From: Palsa-504 sp963834685
GTDB lineage: Bacteria; Actinomycetota; Actinomycetes; Streptosporangiales; Streptosporangiaceae
DNA length: 64,000 nt
Assembly: GCA_963834685.1 (NCBI GenBank)
Contig: CAWICW010000025.1
Coordinates: 30,185-94,184 of the forward strand
Direction: 5' to 3'
Part shown: piece by piece, positions 41,546-49,842 of the stretch
Layout of the letters: each line of letters begins with the position of its first letter
Position numbering within the stretch: the stretch's first letter is position 1
Made by a program: the position numbers and the translations under genes
Notes under the pieces: model-generated
Databases searched by the model: none
The model's input: only the letters and a program-made list of their open reading frames with translations
What the model was told of the DNA's origin: nothing

Positions 41546-43564
41546 TCAAATCCCGTCTCTTCCCCTTAGAAGACATCCGCCGACACGCTCGGTCAAGAGG
41601 CGGGGGTCACCTTTTGAATGGCGCACCATAGCTCCGGCGCCCGGAATGCCGAATACTCCTGCGAAATTCGGAATTTGCCAGCGGCGCGATAAACGGCCCG
41701 CTGCGTAGCCCTGCATCCCGCGGGGGTTGGCGGCGGCGTACAGCATGCCGTTGCGACGGGCGACCGCGCTGACCCGGCCGAGGGACCAGGCCGGGCGGAC
41801 GTTGACCAGGTGACCGCGGCGCCGCAGGTCCGCGACCACGGCGGTCCCCACCCGGGACTCCACGTCGAGCACGCGGGGCTGGGCCTGGCGCGGGTAGAAC
41901 GACGACGGCATGTGCGCGGAGTGGAACGACGGGAAGTCGATCGCCTGCTGCAGGTTCATCCCGGCCAGCACGTGGTTGAGGAAGAACAGCAGCGACCACT
42001 GATCCTGCTGGTCACCGCCGGGCGTGCCGAACGCCAGGTACGGCTCGCGATCCCGCAGCGCGAGGCTCGGGGTGAGGGTCGTCCGGGGCCGCATGCCCGG
42101 CGCGAGCGTGGCGGGCAGGCCGGGCGTGAGGGTGAACATCTGCGCCCGGGTGCCGAGGCAGAAGCCGAGGCCGGGGATGACCGGCGAGGACTGCAGCCAG
42201 CCGCCGCTAGGGGTGGCGGACACCATGTTGCCGAACCGGTCAGCCACGTCCAGGTGACAGGTGTCCCCGGCCCGGTAGCTCGACGCGGCCGGGCCGCCCG
42301 GGTCACTGGTCCGCAGGGTCGGCTCGCCGGTGCCGGGGTCGAGCCCCGGGGCCGGAGGCTCGACGTCCAGGCTCGGGGCCACGCTCGCGTCGTCACCGCG
42401 GCCGACGCGGAAAGCGCCGGTGATGAAGTCCGGCAGCCGGGGCGGCCGGTCGTCGGGGGCGCCGGGACGTAGTTCGGCCGAGGCCTGCGGCCCGACCAGG
42501 CCGCGGCGGGCGTCGGCGTACTCGGCGGACAGGAGCGCCTTGACCGGCACGTCGGTGACGTCGGGGTCGCCGTACCAGGCCTCCCGGTCGGCGAAGGCCA
42601 GCTTGGCGCATTCGGTCACGGTGTGGATGTAGTCCGCGCTGCCCGGGCCCATGGCCTGGAGGTCGAAGCCCGCCAGCAGGGCGAGTTGCTGGGCGAACAC
42701 CGGGCCCTGCCCCCACGGCCCGGTCTTGCATACGGTCAGGCCGTGGTACTCGAAGGTCAGCGGCTGCTCAAGCCGCGGCCGCCAGGCTGACATATCGGCA
42801 TAGGACAGCAGGCCCCGGTGCGGCCGGCCGGTCACGTCCATCACCTCGGCGGAGGCGACGTAGGCGGCGATCGTCTCGGCGACGAAACCCTCGTAGTAAA
42901 CCCGCCGGGCCGCCTCGATCTGCTCGTCGCGGTCGCCGCTGGCCGCCTCGGCCTCATCGAGGATGCGCTGGTAGGTACCGGCCAGGGCGGGGTTGGCGAA
43001 CAGCGAACCCGGTGCGGGCACGGTCCCGCCCGGCAGGTACACCTCGGCCGAGCTCGGCCAGTGGTCCCGGAACAGCTCGGCCACGCTGGCGATCCCCCAG
43101 CTGATCGCGGGCAGCACCGGGTAGCCGCGGGCCGCGTAGCCGATCGCGTAGTCCATCACGTCCCGCAGCCGGAGCGTGCCGTACTCCCGCAGCAGCAGCA
43201 TCCACGCCCCGAACGCTCCCGGCACGCAGGCCGCGAGCAGCCCGCTGCCCGGTACCAGATCGAGCCCCAGATCGCCGAATGCCTCGAGGGTGGCGGCCGC
43301 GGGTGCGGTCCCCTGCCCGCAGAGCACGAAGGTCTCCTCGCGGCCGGCGTGATGGGCGATGACCGGCACCTCGCCGCCGAGGCCGTTCAGGTGCGGTTCG
43401 GTGACCTGGAGCACAAGCCCGGCGGCCACCGCCGCGTCGAACGCGTTACCGCCCCGCTCGAGCACGGCCATGCCTGCCGCGGAGGCGAGCCAGTGCGTGG
43501 AGGCCACCATGCCGAACGTGCCCGCCAGTTCCGGCCGGGTGGTGAATTCGGGAATGTCGCCCAT
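41546..43564 (-). CDS. Gamma-glutamyltransferase (Ntn hydrolase), possible C-terminal extension
   Basis: An autoprocessing enzyme that cleaves gamma-glutamyl compounds. Family blocks: VASTHWLASAAGMAVLERGGNAFDAAVAAGLVLQVTEPHLNGLGGE, FVLCGQGTAPAAAT, VPGAFGAWMLLLREYGTL, and the catalytic region GDTCHLDVADRFGNMVSATPSGGWLQSS, where Thr435 is the predicted nucleophile. There is no obvious signal peptide, as in YwrD-like cytosolic members. After NPRGMQGYAAGR, where homologs normally end, about 47 residues continue (LSRRWQIPNFAGVFGIPGAG) and may be an out-of-family extension. ATG at 43564, divergent from the DUF885 gene. Confidence 0.9.
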   Translation of the reverse strand: MGDIPEFTTRPELAGTFGMVASTHWLASAAGMAVLERGGNAFDAAVAAGLVLQVTEPHLNGLGGEVPVIAHHAGREETFVLCGQGTAPAAATLEAFGDLGLDLVPGSGLLAACVPGAFGAWMLLLREYGTLRLRDVMDYAIGYAARGYPVLPAISWGIASVAELFRDHWPSSAEVYLPGGTVPAPGSLFANPALAGTYQRILDEAEAASGDRDEQIEAARRVYYEGFVAETIAAYVASAEVMDVTGRPHRGLLSYADMSAWRPRLEQPLTFEYHGLTVCKTGPWGQGPVFAQQLALLAGFDLQAMGPGSADYIHTVTECAKLAFADREAWYGDPDVTDVPVKALLSAEYADARRGLVGPQASAELRPGAPDDRPPRLPDFITGAFRVGRGDDASVAPSLDVEPPAPGLDPGTGEPTLRTSDPGGPAASSYRAGDTCHLDVADRFGNMVSATPSGGWLQSSPVIPGLGFCLGTRAQMFTLTPGLPATLAPGMRPRTTLTPSLALRDREPYLAFGTPGGDQQDQWSLLFFLNHVLAGMNLQQAIDFPSFHSAHMPSSFYPRQAQPRVLDVESRVGTAVVADLRRRGHLVNVRPAWSLGRVSAVARRNGMLYAAANPRGMQGYAAGRLSRRWQIPNFAGVFGIPGAGAMVRHSKGDPRLLTERVGGCLLRGRDGI

Positions 43565-43624
43565 GGCTTGAATCCTCTCATCACGCCCGCGGCGGCCAGC
43601 CTGTGTGTCCGGTAGCGTCGGTCC

Positions 43625-45211
43625 ATGGACGTTTCCCCGCGGCTGCGCGCGGTCTGCGACCTCGACGTCGCCGTGATGCGCGAGAACAGCGGACGGCACG
43701 AATACGACGGCAAGCCGCAGGACCTGTCCCCGGACGGCGTCCGGGCCGGGCTGGCCCGGCTGGCGGCGGCCCGGGACGGCGGCGAGCGGCTCGCCGACCC
43801 GCACGACGAGGCGCACCTGACCGCCGCCGAGGACCTGCGGCGGGTCACCTTCGCCGAGCTCGAGATGCACCGCCGCAACCCGATCCTGCACCTGGTCGAG
43901 CTCGAACTGGCCAGCTACGACCGGGATTACGCGCCGGCGGCGGAACGGGCGGCAGCCTGGGTCGAGCACCTGGCGGCCTGGCCGCGGGTGGTCGACGCGG
44001 CCATCGAGTCCCTCGATATGGTCAGCGCGCCGGTCGCGGAGGCCCTGCTCGGCCCGGCCCGCGGGCTGGCCGCCGGGATCAGCGCCGAGCCGGACGCAGC
44101 CGCGGACGGCGACGGCGCGTGGGGCACGGAGAGCTTTGCCGGCCACGCGGACCAGGCAGTGCGGGAGGCCGCGCTGGCCGCGCACGCGCGCCTGGTCGCT
44201 CACCTGGAGCGGACCGCGGCCGACGGCGACCCGGACCCGGCGCTCGGCGGGCCGGCGCTCAGCGCGCTGATGGGCAGCGCGGAGGCGCTGCCGGTCGAGG
44301 TCGGCCAGCTGGCCGAGCAGGCCGACGCGGAGCGGGACCGGCTGCTGGCCCTGCTGGCTGAGGGGTGCGCGCAGGTGGCCCCGGGCCGCCCGGCCCTGGA
44401 GGTAGCCCGGGAACTGGTCCGGGTGCATCCGGACGCGCAGGGCGTGATCGATGCGGGCCGGCTGTGGGCGCAGCGGGCCATCGACTTCACCCGCGAGCGA
44501 GATCTGGTCCCCTACCACGACGGGGTGTGCCGGGTGGGCCTGGCGCCCGAGTCGCGCCGCTGGGCGATGGCCATGATGACCCCGGCCGCGCCCGGCGAGC
44601 CGGACGGCCCGTCGTGGTTCCATATCACGCCGCCGGAGGAATCCTGGCCGGAAGACAAGCAAGAGGCGTGGCTGGAGGTCTTCAGCGACACGACGCTGCC
44701 CGGCATCGCCGTGCACGAGGTCGCTCCCGGGCACTTCTCCCACGGCCGGGCCCTGCGCCGGCTGACCTCTGAGGTCCGCCGGACCGTACACTCCAGCGCG
44801 TTCGTCGAGGGGTGGGCGCACTACGCCGAGGAACTGTGCGTGGAGGAAGGCTTCGGCGCCGGCGACGCCCGGATCGTGATCGGCGTCTGGCTCGAGGCGC
44901 TGGTCCGGGTGACCAGGCTGGCCTGCGCCATCGGCGTGCACACCGCGGGCATGACGGTCGAGCAGGCCGCGCGCCGGTTCGAGGCGGACACCCACCTGAC
45001 CGGGCCGGCCGCGCTGTCCGAGGCCCGGCGGGCCACGTTCGACCCGACCTACGGCCGGTACACGTGGGGCAAGCTGGAGATCCTCAAGCTGCGCGAGCGG
45101 GCCAGGAAGGAGTGGGGCCCCGGCTTCACGCTGCAGCGCTTCCACAAGGCGCTGCTGGACCTCGGATCTCCCCCGCTCGGCCTCCTCGGCACCGCGGTGG
45201 ACAGAGGATAG
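43625..45211 (+). CDS. DUF885 family metallopeptidase-like protein
   Basis: The 528-residue mainly helical protein carries the zincin-like HEVAPGH motif at residues 364-370, followed about 25 residues later by VEGWAHYAEEL, whose Glu is the expected third metal ligand. DUF885 proteins are annotated as carboxypeptidase-like enzymes, with activity shown for few members. The conserved end (LSEARRATFDPTYGRYTWGKLEILKLRERAR) is present. No signal peptide. It is divergent from gamma-glutamyltransferase, fitting a peptide-catabolism context. Confidence 0.88.
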   Translation: MDVSPRLRAVCDLDVAVMRENSGRHEYDGKPQDLSPDGVRAGLARLAAARDGGERLADPHDEAHLTAAEDLRRVTFAELEMHRRNPILHLVELELASYDRDYAPAAERAAAWVEHLAAWPRVVDAAIESLDMVSAPVAEALLGPARGLAAGISAEPDAAADGDGAWGTESFAGHADQAVREAALAAHARLVAHLERTAADGDPDPALGGPALSALMGSAEALPVEVGQLAEQADAERDRLLALLAEGCAQVAPGRPALEVARELVRVHPDAQGVIDAGRLWAQRAIDFTRERDLVPYHDGVCRVGLAPESRRWAMAMMTPAAPGEPDGPSWFHITPPEESWPEDKQEAWLEVFSDTTLPGIAVHEVAPGHFSHGRALRRLTSEVRRTVHSSAFVEGWAHYAEELCVEEGFGAGDARIVIGVWLEALVRVTRLACAIGVHTAGMTVEQAARRFEADTHLTGPAALSEARRATFDPTYGRYTWGKLEILKLRERARKEWGPGFTLQRFHKALLDLGSPPLGLLGTAVDRG

Positions 45212-45213
45212 CA

Positions 45214-45244
45214 GCGGGGGTCCCAGGGGGATCGTCCCCCGCGG
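45214..45244. terminator. G/C hairpin after the DUF885 gene; REP-like copy C
   Basis: GGGGGA at 45226-45231 pairs with TCCCCC at 45235-45240 around TCG, and an outer GCGGGGG/CCCCCGC pair can add length. It begins 3 bp after the DUF885 stop and may terminate transcription. The whole segment aligns with 9240-9270, so it is also a repeat copy. Confidence 0.55.
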
Positions 45245-45264
45245 AAACACGGTAGCGTGAGCTC

Positions 45265-45741
45265 ATGCGCAGACTGACGTCGGTCTTGGGCATCGCTTGC
45301 GCGGTGCTGCTGGCCGCGCTCGGGGTGACCGGGTGCGGGACGGCCAGCGCCGCGTCATCGATCAGCATCACCAGCGCGTACGTGCCGCAGCCGACCAAGC
45401 CGGGCACCACGGTCGCGTACCTGGACATCCGCAACAACGGCCACGCTGACCGCCTGATCGCGGTGCACACCAGCGTGGGCGGGACGGTGCAGCTCCGCGC
45501 TCCGGGCGCGCGGCGCGCAGGCACGCTGACCATGCATACCGTGACGGACATCCCGGTTCCGGCGAACTCGCTGGTGCAGCTGAACCCGGACAGTTACCAC
45601 CTGCTGATCACCGGCGCGGGTCCGATGCACGACGGCAAGGACATCATGCTGCAGCTCACGTTCGCCAACGCCGGCACGATCACCATCATCGCCCTGGTGA
45701 CCAACCCCGAGTCGGGCGGCAGCAGCTACTTCCTCAACTGA
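45265..45741 (+). CDS. PCuAC-like lipoprotein (periplasmic copper chaperone family)
   Basis: A lipoprotein signal peptide with lipobox (LGVTGCG, Cys near residue 24) precedes a cupredoxin-like PCuAC domain (TTVAYLDIRNNGHADRLIAVHTS, SYHLLITG, IMLQLTFANAGTITIIALV). PCuAC proteins deliver Cu(I) for cytochrome oxidase. Of the usual ligands, the first His site reads VQLRAP and the HxM site reads HLL, while one Met (LTMHTV) and one His remain. Copper binding may therefore be weak or lost. It lies on the outer face of the membrane. Confidence 0.82.
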   Translation: MRRLTSVLGIACAVLLAALGVTGCGTASAASSISITSAYVPQPTKPGTTVAYLDIRNNGHADRLIAVHTSVGGTVQLRAPGARRAGTLTMHTVTDIPVPANSLVQLNPDSYHLLITGAGPMHDGKDIMLQLTFANAGTITIIALVTNPESGGSSYFLN

Positions 45742-45815
45742 GCCGGCGCGCGGTGACCGACTCCGGCCTCGTGCGCGCGGCGGCTGGGCCAGAGCGCCGA
45801 GCCGGGCGGCAGCGA

Positions 45816-46643
45816 TCACTTTCTCAGCAAGGCAACCGCGCCGAGGGTGGGTCCCTGCAGCGGGGTCCGGTCGGTGTTGAACGCGGGCCGCCACTCCGGC
45901 AGGCTGACCAGGCCCGGCTCGACCAGGTCGAAGCCGTCGAACAGGTCCAGGATCTGGGCCCGCGACCGGAGCGTGAACGGCATCCGCGCGCCGGCGTAGG
46001 TCTGGGTCGCCTCGGCGAGCATCTCGGGATCGGCGCCGTCCGAGGTGCCGACCGAGACGGCCAGGTAGCTGCCGGGCGCCATGCGCTCGCGGAACTTCGC
46101 GATGATCCCCGGCGCGTCCTCCTCGTGGCTGATGAAGTGCAGCACGCCCAGCAGCAGCACGGCGACCGGCTGGCTGAAATCAAGGCAGGCGGCGAGCGCC
46201 TCATGCGCGAGAACGGCAGCCGGGTCGCGGACATCCCCCCGGATGGTGATCACGCCGTCCCGGGTCGCGAGCAGGGCGTCGTTGTGCGCTACCACGATCG
46301 GGTCATGGTCGACGTAGACGACCCGCGCGGCGGGGATGACGTCCCGGGCGACCTCGTGCACGCTGGGCGAGGTGGGCAGGCCGCTGCCCAGGTCGAGGTA
46401 CTGCGCGATGCCCTGCCGGGCGAGGAAGCATACCGCCCGGAACAGAAACGCGCGGTTGGCCAGCGACAGCCGCCGGGGGTCGAGCCGGGACTCCATCAGC
46501 TTCTCGGCCGCGGCCCGGTCGACGGCGAAGTTGTCCTTGCCGTACAGCAGGTAGTCGTAGATCCGGGCGATGCTCGGCCGGGTGACGTCGACCCCGTCGG
46601 GCACGCGCGGCTCGTACTTGCTAGCCGTGCCCGCTGCCGACAT
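45816..46643 (-). CDS. DUF574 family SAM-dependent methyltransferase
   Basis: A 275-residue actinomycete-specific methyltransferase. Features: DVTRPSIARIYDYLLYGKDNFAVDRAAAEKL at the start, the SAM-binding YLDLGSGLPTSPSVHEVA, VVYVDHDPIVVAHNDALL, and the later VLHFISHEEDAPGIIAKFRERMAPGSYL. Members of this family are abundant in streptomycete-like genomes; substrates are unknown. The Met at 46643 is chosen because the seven residues before it (MRRRAGL) look spurious; 46664 is the alternative. Confidence 0.92.
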   Translation of the reverse strand: MSAAGTASKYEPRVPDGVDVTRPSIARIYDYLLYGKDNFAVDRAAAEKLMESRLDPRRLSLANRAFLFRAVCFLARQGIAQYLDLGSGLPTSPSVHEVARDVIPAARVVYVDHDPIVVAHNDALLATRDGVITIRGDVRDPAAVLAHEALAACLDFSQPVAVLLLGVLHFISHEEDAPGIIAKFRERMAPGSYLAVSVGTSDGADPEMLAEATQTYAGARMPFTLRSRAQILDLFDGFDLVEPGLVSLPEWRPAFNTDRTPLQGPTLGAVALLRK

Positions 46644-46746
46644 CAGACCTGCCCTTCGCCGCAACCGATTGCAGCCCAGACTACAACATCGGCCCCCGCG
46701 GCGTCGCTGGACCGGCGGCCGGGATCAGCCGAGCCGCAGCCGAGCC

Positions 46747-47664
46747 TCACCCGAGAAGCGGAGCCCTAGCCGGGTTACGCCGGGTCAGCGGCATCTTGGC
46801 CCGGGTGTCGTCGTCGCACGGGGTGTACACCACGATGCGCGCCTCCGGCAGGTCGGGCAGGTTGAGCTCGCTGACCGCGAAGCTGAGCGTGCCGGCCCGG
46901 GGATGCAGGTAGGTGAGGGTGCGCGGCTCGGCCTCGGCGACCTCGTGCCGGGCCCAGAGCTCGGCAAACTCGCGGCTCATGCTGGCCAGGCGGCGGATGT
47001 CCTCTTCCCAGTCCGGGTCGCCGACGTGCCGGCCATAGGCGGCGCGCAGCCGGGCCACCATGTAGCGGATGTGCCCGTCGTACTCGGCGAACTTGCCGCG
47101 GGCGCTCGGCTCGGTGACGCAGCACCACAGGGTGTTCCGGTGGATGCAGGGCATCGTGTGCCACTCCCAGAACAGTTCCTCGGACGCGCTGTTGGACATC
47201 AGGACGTCGAACCGGCTGCTGATCAGGCTGGCCGGCAGCGGTTCGAGCGAGTGCACGATCTCCCGGATGGTGTCGGGTACCACCAGCCGCGCGCACTCGA
47301 TGCGCAGCGGCGTCGCCTCGGCCAGCCGGTACAGGTGCTCGCGCTCGGCCCGGTCGAGGCGGAGCGTGCGCGCCACCGCGTCCAGGACCTGCGCGCTGGC
47401 GTTGATCTGGCGGCCCTGCTCCAGCCAGGTGTACCAGGTGACGCCGACACCGGCCAGCAGCGCGACCTCTTCCCGGCGCAGCCCCGGCGTGCGCCGCCGC
47501 GAGCCCGGCGGCATGCCGAAGTCCCCGGGGCTCAGCCTGGCCCGCCGGGCCTTCAGGAACTCGCCTAGCTCTGCCCGCCGTCGCTCGCCCGCCCGTTGCG
47601 AGACCTGATCTCTTGCTTCGTAGGTGACCAAGAGTCTTCCAATCAGCGATCTGCCCCCAGCCAA
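46747..47664 (-). CDS. XRE-family regulator with MmyB-like ligand-binding domain
   Basis: The 305-residue protein has an N-terminal helix-turn-helix (ELGEFLKARRARLSPGDFG, RTPGLRREEVALLAGVGVTWYTWLEQGR) and an MmyB-type PAS-like C-terminal domain (RFDVLMSNSASEELFWEW, LTYLHPRAGTLSFAVSELNLPDLPEARIVVYTPCDDD). This architecture occurs in many actinomycete regulators, often beside oxidoreductase genes. The exact start is uncertain; homologs usually begin nearer AELGEFLK. It follows the DUF574 methyltransferase region on the same strand. Confidence 0.9.
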   Translation of the reverse strand: MAGGRSLIGRLLVTYEARDQVSQRAGERRRAELGEFLKARRARLSPGDFGMPPGSRRRTPGLRREEVALLAGVGVTWYTWLEQGRQINASAQVLDAVARTLRLDRAEREHLYRLAEATPLRIECARLVVPDTIREIVHSLEPLPASLISSRFDVLMSNSASEELFWEWHTMPCIHRNTLWCCVTEPSARGKFAEYDGHIRYMVARLRAAYGRHVGDPDWEEDIRRLASMSREFAELWARHEVAEAEPRTLTYLHPRAGTLSFAVSELNLPDLPEARIVVYTPCDDDTRAKMPLTRRNPARAPLLG

Positions 47665-47871
47665 ACTTAGCGGCCCCTACTGACATTCCTCCGGGCGCGG
47701 GTCCGGGTTCAGGCCCGGACCCGGGATTGCGCGCCCTCGATGGCGCCGGCCCGGTCCAGCACGGGCTGGCAGCGCAGGCGGCGGCCGATCTCGCGGGCCT
47801 CCACCATGGCCTGCGCGGCGGCCGGTGTACGGCCAAGCACCGGCGTGAACCCCGCTCGCTAGGCTTGGGCA

Positions 47872-48373
47872 GTGCGGCTGACATTCTGCGGTGTCCGCGG
47901 GTCGACACCGGCACCCGGCGCGGAGTTCGTCCGGTACGGCGGCCACACCTCTTGCGTGGCCGTCGCCCACGACGGGGCGGCGGCGCCCGCCCTGATCCTC
48001 GACGCGGGCACGGGTCAGTGACGGGCGTTCGGTGGCGGCCTATATCACCGATCACTGCCCGACCGCGCTGGGCCCGGGCCCCGACGGATGGGGCGAATAT
48101 CACCCGGCCGCCGTCGAGCTGGCCGCCGGGGCAGACGTGGTGGTGCACGACGCCCAGCTGCTGGCGGAGGAGGTGGCCGCCGAGGCGGCGTTCGGCCATG
48201 CCGCGGCCGACTACGCGGTCGCCCTGGCCGAGCGGGCCGGGGCTCGGCAGGTGGCGTTGTTCCATCACCGGCCGGACCGGACGGACGACGCGCTCGACGA
48301 GCTGGCCCGGCGGTTCGCCGCGGCCCCGGTGCCCGTGGTGGTGGCCGCGGAAGAGCGGGCCCTGGACGTGTGA
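47872..48373 (+). pseudogene. Metallo-beta-lactamase-fold hydrolase pseudogene with internal deletion
   Basis: From GTG 47872 the frame reads VRLTFCGVRGSTPAPGAEF, then VRYGGHTSCVAVAHDG and LILDAGTGQ, and stops at 48019-48021. Another frame continues from about 48017: SDGRSVAAYITDHCP, GEYHPAAVELAAGADVVVHDAQ, FGHAAADYAVALAERAGARQVALFHH, ending at 48373. In intact relatives DAGTG is followed by the HxHxDH metal motif and well over 100 further residues before the SDGRS-like segment. Those are missing here, and the two parts are out of frame. The metal site is lost, so the gene should be inactive. Confidence 0.85.
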
Positions 48374-48485
48374 GCCCGGCACGGCCCGCACCTCACGCAT
48401 GTCTGGATACGCCAGCCGTATTCGCTCTGTCAATCCTGGGCCGTGAGCAATGGCGCGGGCTCGGTTACCAGCGCCGGGTATCGGA

Positions 48486-48893
48486 TTAGCGGGCCTCGGC
48501 CTCGCGGACGCGTTGCACCATCATTTCGAGCAGTGCCCAAGCCGTCTCGGGGTGTTCCATGGCGAAGGGCCGGAAGACCCAGGCGGTAAACATCAGGCAG
48601 CGCAAGTCCGTCTCGGCCGTGATTGTCGCCGAACGGTAAGAATGGTCGATCAGTGCCATCTCGCCGAAGTAGTCGCCGGGACCGAGCTTGCGAGCGGCTT
48701 GCCCGTGCACGCTGACCGCCGCCTGCCCCTCAACGATGACCCCGAAAGTTACGCCGCTCTCATCTTGCTCGGTGAGCACCGTGCCGGCGGGAAATGTCCG
48801 CTCGTGCGCATTATTCGCGAGCCTGGTCAATTCCTTCTTCGACAGCATCGAGAATAGCGGGACCTTAGCAAGTACCTCTTGAGGCGTCGTCAT
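48486..48893 (-). CDS. Stand-alone cyclic nucleotide-binding domain protein
   Basis: A 135-residue cNMP/CAP-like beta-roll: VPLFSMLSKKELTRLANNAHERTFPAGTVLTEQDESGVTFGVIVEGQAAVSVHG, then the phosphate-binding cassette GPGDYFGEMALIDHSYRSATITAETD. It has no DNA-binding domain. GEMALIDHSYRSA matches the pattern FGE-A/L-x(6)-R-S/T-A, so cyclic-nucleotide binding is plausible. It lies 67 bp downstream of a Crp/Fnr-type regulator on the same strand and may belong to the same signalling unit. Confidence 0.9.
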   Translation of the reverse strand: MTTPQEVLAKVPLFSMLSKKELTRLANNAHERTFPAGTVLTEQDESGVTFGVIVEGQAAVSVHGQAARKLGPGDYFGEMALIDHSYRSATITAETDLRCLMFTAWVFRPFAMEHPETAWALLEMMVQRVREAEAR

Positions 48894-48960
48894 GGCACGA
48901 TGCTACGCGCACGTCCCGGCTCTAACCAGGATCTTCCCAGGCCATTCGGTCTCCATGTGA

Positions 48961-49647
48961 TCACGGCCAGCCAACCTCCGTGCCGGCGAAGCGACCCAGC
49001 GCGTCCGGCTGTTTCACCGCGACGGCCCGGTCCCGCATCTCGATCCAGCCGCGCCGTTCGAACCCGCGCAGCGCCGCGTTGACGCTCTGCCGGGTGCTCC
49101 CGGCCTGGTGCGCTAGTTCCTCCTGACTCATCCTGGGCCGGATGACGCCGTCATCGCCTCTGGGCTGGCTGAGCAGGATCTTCGCGACCCGGCGCGGAAG
49201 ATCCAGGAAGACCAGGTCGGCGGTGGCCTCGGTCAGGCGGCGCAGCATGGCCGCGATCGAACTGGTCAGCGCCTGGGCCGCGGACGGGACCCGCGTGCAG
49301 ATGTCCCGGATCGTGTCGCGCGGGATCAGCAGCAGCTGGCATTCCTCCAGGGTCTCGGCGTCAGCGGACCGGGGCCCGCCATCGACGACACCGAGCTCGC
49401 CCAGCAGGCCGCCGGGAGGGATGACGGCCAGCGTCAGCTCGCCGCCGTCCGCCGAGCGGACGGTGATCTTGACCCGGCCGGAGACGACCACGATCACGGT
49501 GTCACCTGGATCGCTCGTGGTGAACACGACCTGGCCGCGGCGGAAGCTCCGCAACCGGGAGGCCGCCGCGACGGCTTTGAGGTCCTCGGCCGGCACCGAA
49601 CGCAGCAGGCTGGTCGCGCGCAGGATGCCGGTCACGTCAGCGGTCAT
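48961..49647 (-). CDS. Crp/Fnr-family transcriptional regulator
   Basis: The 228-residue protein has an N-terminal effector domain (RGQVVFTTSDPGDTVIVVVSGRVKITVRSADGGELTLAVIPPGGLLGELGVVDGGPRSADAETLEE), a long dimerisation helix and a winged helix (SQEELAHQAGSTRQSVNAALRGFERRGWIEMRDRAVAV). The cassette GELGVVDGGPRSADA is close to cAMP-binding types. It probably forms an operon with the stand-alone cNMP-binding protein downstream and may be preceded by a 41-codon ORF that overlaps its start. Confidence 0.93.
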   Translation of the reverse strand: MTADVTGILRATSLLRSVPAEDLKAVAAASRLRSFRRGQVVFTTSDPGDTVIVVVSGRVKITVRSADGGELTLAVIPPGGLLGELGVVDGGPRSADAETLEECQLLLIPRDTIRDICTRVPSAAQALTSSIAAMLRRLTEATADLVFLDLPRRVAKILLSQPRGDDGVIRPRMSQEELAHQAGSTRQSVNAALRGFERRGWIEMRDRAVAVKQPDALGRFAGTEVGWP

Positions 49648-49762
49648 GGCCGGCTCCCGGGAGCGCCGCGTTGCTGGCCACGGCCCGCAGCACGGTCTTG
49701 ACTTCGTACGGAGCCAGGTGCGGATGCTTGCTCAGCGGCCGGGTCTCTCGCGGCGCCATCAT
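49637..49762 (-). CDS. Possible 41-residue leader or small protein upstream of the Crp-type gene
   Basis: A short frame from ATG 49762 (or ATG 49759) to TGA at 49639-49637 encodes a peptide containing ETRPLSKHPHLAPYEVKTVL and RAVASNAALPGAGHDR. Its end overlaps the Crp-type ATG by 11 bp, suggesting translational coupling. Composition looks protein-like, but it is short and no family is recognised. Confidence 0.35.
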   Translation of the reverse strand: MMAPRETRPLSKHPHLAPYEVKTVLRAVASNAALPGAGHDR

Positions 49763-49842
49763 GGACCGATGTTACGTGGAGCGGAGCGCCGCGGGAGTAG
49801 CCTGGCGTCGCCGTGCCCGCGGACATTTACCCAGGAGGAGCG

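Noticed and set aside
43565..45250. Upstream extension of the gamma-glutamyltransferase frame
   Set aside because: It runs antisense to the DUF885 gene; the true start MGDIPEF is at 43564.
45700..45835. Similar stretches (GAGxCGGGCGGCAGC then xACTTxCTCA) at the end of the PCuAC gene and 90 bp later
   Set aside because: The match is short and imperfect and lies in coding ends of two unrelated genes; probably chance.
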